64,000 nucleotides of DNA from contig NZ_CP066802.1 in NCBI RefSeq assembly GCF_016598775.1, forward strand, positions 310,001 to 374,000, read 5' to 3'. The notes below the pieces were generated by a model that was not told the origin of the DNA, did not search any database, and was given only the letters and a program-made list of their open reading frames with translations. The position numbers and the translations under genes were made by a program. The stretch is from Actinomyces weissii. GTDB lineage: Bacteria > Actinomycetota > Actinomycetes > Actinomycetales > Actinomycetaceae. Each line of letters opens with the position of its first letter. The stretch's first letter is position 1. This document shows, piece after piece, positions 62,211 through 64,000 of the stretch.

Positions 62211-62879
62211 CTAGGGCTGTGGCCCAGTGGGGGAGGGCAGAGGGGCAGGGGTGGTGAGGGCGCTGGGGTCCGTGCCCAGGAGGGTGGCAGCCGTACGGAC
62301 CAGGGTGGCCTGGCGGCGGGCCGCTACCTCCTGCGCGGGCTCGTCCAGGTCGGCGGGGGAGAAGACACCGCCCTCCAGGAGGGTAAGGCCTGCGGCGAGT
62401 ACGACCTCCACGTCCCCGGCCGGGTCGGTGCTGCTGAGCTCACCGGCGGCGACGCCGTCGGCCACCACCTGCGTGAGGACCGGGTGGAGGCTGCGGAAGG
62501 TCTGGGTCATGGACATCAGGTGGAAGCGCAGGTTGCCGGTGGCCTGGAGCTGGTGGGAGAGGTCGATGTCCTCCTGGTCGGCCCGGGCGGCAGCCAGGAC
62601 TGCCATGAGCCTCTGGGGGGCGGGCAGGTGGGCGTCCTTGGTGGCTTGCGCCGCCTGGAGGGCACGCTGGGCGACCTGCTCGCAGGTGCGGGCCACGATG
62701 GCCTCCAGGATCGCCTCCTTGGAGCGGAAGTGGTGGTACAGGGTGCCTTTGGCGATACCGACGGCGGCCAGGACGTCCTCCACGGTGGCGGTCTCGTAGC
62801 CCTTGGTCAGGAACAGCTGCTGGGCGGCGTCCAGGATCTGCTGACGGCGGGCCGAGGCGCTCAAGGTGGTGGTGCTCAT
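62211..62879 (-). CDS. TetR-family transcriptional regulator
   Basis: A 222-residue repressor with a normal TetR helix-turn-helix near residues 25-55 (ATVEDVLAAVGIAKGTLYHHFRSKEAIL) and a variable ligand-binding domain. The start at 62879 follows CCAGGAG; an open extension to 62987 is not protein-like. As first gene of the TetR-MFS-permease-ATPase operon, it most likely autoregulates the operon through the palindrome at 62994. Confidence 0.93.
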   Translation of the reverse strand: MSTTTLSASARRQQILDAAQQLFLTKGYETATVEDVLAAVGIAKGTLYHHFRSKEAILEAIVARTCEQVAQRALQAAQATKDAHLPAPQRLMAVLAAARADQEDIDLSHQLQATGNLRFHLMSMTQTFRSLHPVLTQVVADGVAAGELSSTDPAGDVEVVLAAGLTLLEGGVFSPADLDEPAQEVAARRQATLVRTAATLLGTDPSALTTPAPLPSPTGPQP

Positions 62880-62993
62880 GGCTGCTCCTGGGGTGAAGGT
62901 GGCTGGTGGCTCTGGTGGGGGGTGGCCAGTGGGTGGGTCGGGCGGGAGGGGCAAGGCGGCGGCTGCCGGTGGGTACTCTCCCGCCAACTAGCC

Positions 62994-63008
62994 GACCGAC
63001 CGTCGGTC
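62994..63008. promoter_or_regulatory. TetR-type operator
   Basis: GACCGACCGTCGGTC is a perfect 7-1-7 palindrome, flanked by CTAG on both sides (62988-62991 and 63008-63011), about 115 bp before the TetR start. GACCGAC-type palindromes are common TetR-family sites. Confidence 0.6.
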
Positions 63009-63165
63009 TAGTGCTTCTAGTGTGCGCCACCGCAGCCCTCCTGGCAAGGCTGTACGGCAGCTCCTGCGCTCAGGAAGCCTGTCGGCGTCGCCTGGGGCAG
63101 GCCCGCGCGGCGGATGTCAGGCCCGGGGGCGGGGCTCGTGCCCGTACGCGCAGCCAGGCGCGCGA

Positions 63166-63199
63166 AAGGGCCGTGGGCTCGGCAGAACCCACGGCCCTT
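63166..63199 (-). terminator. Hairpin terminator after the DUF3073 gene
   Basis: A 12-bp perfect stem (63166-63177 with 63188-63199, arm AAGGGCCGTGGG) with a 10-nt loop; on the minus strand it ends in TTT. Confidence 0.7.
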
Positions 63200-63221
63200 C
63201 AGCCGTTACCAGACGAGAGGA

Positions 63222-63428
63222 TCAGGCCTGCGCCCGATCATCCTCATCCCAGTCGTCGTCAGCGACGTCGTACTTAGCGGCCAGCTCCTCATAGTCGATC
63301 TCGTCACCGGAACTGGGCGCAGACGCTGAGAGCTCACGCTCCAGCGCCGCGTAATCCGTGTCCGGGGTGAAGTACTTGAGCTTACGTGCGACCTTGGTCG
63401 CCTTGGCCTTCTGACGGCCGCGCCCCAT
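63222..63428 (-). CDS. DUF3073 family small protein
   Basis: A 68-residue acidic protein. The N-terminus MGRGRQKAKATKVARKLKYF is the conserved opening of actinobacterial DUF3073, and the C-terminus is Asp/Glu-rich (DVADDDWDEDDRA). The start at 63428 is set by that motif. Function is unknown. Its own hairpin terminator follows. Confidence 0.88.
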   Translation of the reverse strand: MGRGRQKAKATKVARKLKYFTPDTDYAALERELSASAPSSGDEIDYEELAAKYDVADDDWDEDDRAQA

Positions 63429-63594
63429 AGGCTCGACCCCCTCCAACGTCTCTGGGCGCGCAGGGCGCGCATCTCATGGGCAAATGTGTCGTGGCGCTAC
63501 CGTACATCGTCACAGTGCGGCAAGGCCATTCGTAAGGGGCGCGGCGCAGGTGGTCCCGACCACCCACAGCCCCTGGCCCCGTCTCTGCGGGCCC

Positions 63595-63930
63595 TCAGTC
63601 CCGGGCTACACGTGAGCCGATAGCCAAAGCCGCCAGCAGCACCGTGGCGGAGCCGGCCACCGCGCCCAGCAGGCGCCGCGCATCGGCGTCGCCCGCCTGC
63701 GCCTGGCGTACCGCACCGGCCGCACTGCGCAGGCCAGCCTCGGTGTGCTGCAGCAGCGGGCTGAGCGCCCCCTGGGCCCGCTGGCGCAGCCGGCGACCTG
63801 CCTGACGGGCCTGGCCCTTGGGGCTGAAACGGGCCGCCAGGGCGTCTACGTCGGCCGCCAGGGCCTCCCGTGAGGCCTGCAACCGCGCCTCGATCTCGGC
63901 GGCGCTGGCCTCAGGGACGCTGGGAGTCAC
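63595..63930 (-). CDS. DUF3618 domain protein
   Basis: A 111-residue protein with the DUF3618 core AAEIEARLQASREALAADVDAL, a helical middle, and one C-terminal membrane span (GSATVLLAALAIGSRVA). The GTG start at 63930 overlaps the previous gene's stop (GTGA) and has GAAGG upstream. These proteins commonly sit after a holin-like membrane protein in actinobacteria; function is unknown. Confidence 0.85.
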   Translation of the reverse strand: MTPSVPEASAAEIEARLQASREALAADVDALAARFSPKGQARQAGRRLRQRAQGALSPLLQHTEAGLRSAAGAVRQAQAGDADARRLLGAVAGSATVLLAALAIGSRVARD

Positions 63931-64000
63931 CGGCGCACCGCCTTCACCAGGGCCACCGTGCTCACCCCGGCCAGGCACAGGACCACGCCGGTGGTGATAG
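63927..64000 (-). CDS. C-terminal end of a membrane protein, probably phage-holin family (DUF1469)
   Basis: Only the last 24 residues are in the window: a hydrophobic span (ITTGVVLCLAGVSTVALVKAVRR) ending in a basic pair and TGA at 63929-63927. The 4-bp overlap with the DUF3618 gene and that neighbour's usual partner suggest the actinobacterial holin-superfamily protein. The identity is inferred from context. Confidence 0.5.
   Translation of the reverse strand, partial: ITTGVVLCLAGVSTVALVKAVRR

Noticed and set aside
63927..64000. Prophage remnant suggested by the holin-like C-terminus
   Set aside because: The holin-family plus DUF3618 pair is a normal chromosomal feature of actinobacteria; no phage structural or integrase genes are present.

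Overview
The window is high-GC actinobacterial chromosome, most likely Actinomyces or a close relative from a mucosal or oral niche. The support is circumstantial but consistent: very G+C-rich third codon positions, an actinobacterial gene set (GTP-type PEPCK, DUF3073, DUF3618, LppM-like proteins, SCP-type small protein, LAxTG-type anchoring signal), large secreted host-glycan exoglycosidases, and carbohydrate ABC transporters without their own ATPase. No rRNA, tRNA, CRISPR array, integrase or insertion sequence was found.

Layout. (1) 1-12723: three large secreted exoglycosidases in a row, a sialidase (5' end outside the window), a GH35 beta-galactosidase and a GH20 beta-N-acetylhexosaminidase. 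They could remove sialic acid, then galactose, then N-acetylhexosamine from host glycans. All three end in the same roughly 105-residue GDWDGDG-repeat module. A DnaQ-like exonuclease lies between the first two. (2) 13256-16156: nitroreductase, serine beta-lactamase-fold protein and exonuclease III, set among short dispersed repeats. (3) 16518-19954: first CUT1 sugar ABC system. (4) 20076-21599: a short-chain dehydrogenase and thiol peroxidase. (5) 21763-28445: a compact seven-gene cluster for respiratory nitrite ammonification. It holds nrfH, nrfA, a TPR membrane protein, and a full System II cytochrome c maturation set (CcdA, ResB, CcsA, ResA-like). (6) 28538-30924: pyrE, a TrmH-family RNA methylase and class II aldolase. 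(7) 31213-35233: second CUT1 system plus a DUF624 protein. (8) 35415-42282: an AztD-like zinc lipoprotein with a Fur/Zur-like box, purA, two LppM-like genes (one interrupted by a stop codon) and pckG. (9) 43142-50768: alpha-glucan/trehalose genes, a TM2 protein, a HAD protein, a Pcs-like phosphatidyltransferase and an unknown membrane protein. (10) 51219-57385: glutamate dehydrogenase, a wall-anchored 5'-nucleotidase, an SCP-like protein and an RNB ribonuclease. (11) 57405-62879 (minus): TetR, MFS exporter, FtsX-type permease and ATPase in one tight operon. (12) 63222-64000: DUF3073, DUF3618 and the end of a likely holin-family membrane protein.

The observations most worth following are: the shared C-terminal module on the three glycosidases; a dispersed intergenic element built of 22-bp units that occurs four times in two architectures; the NrfA whose first heme motif is CxxCH rather than CxxCK; the Fur/Zur-like box directly against a probably leaderless aztD-like start; and an in-frame stop in the first of two LppM-like paralogues. 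No clear novel defence or mobile system is visible. The dispersed element and the shared module are the best candidates for something not well described.
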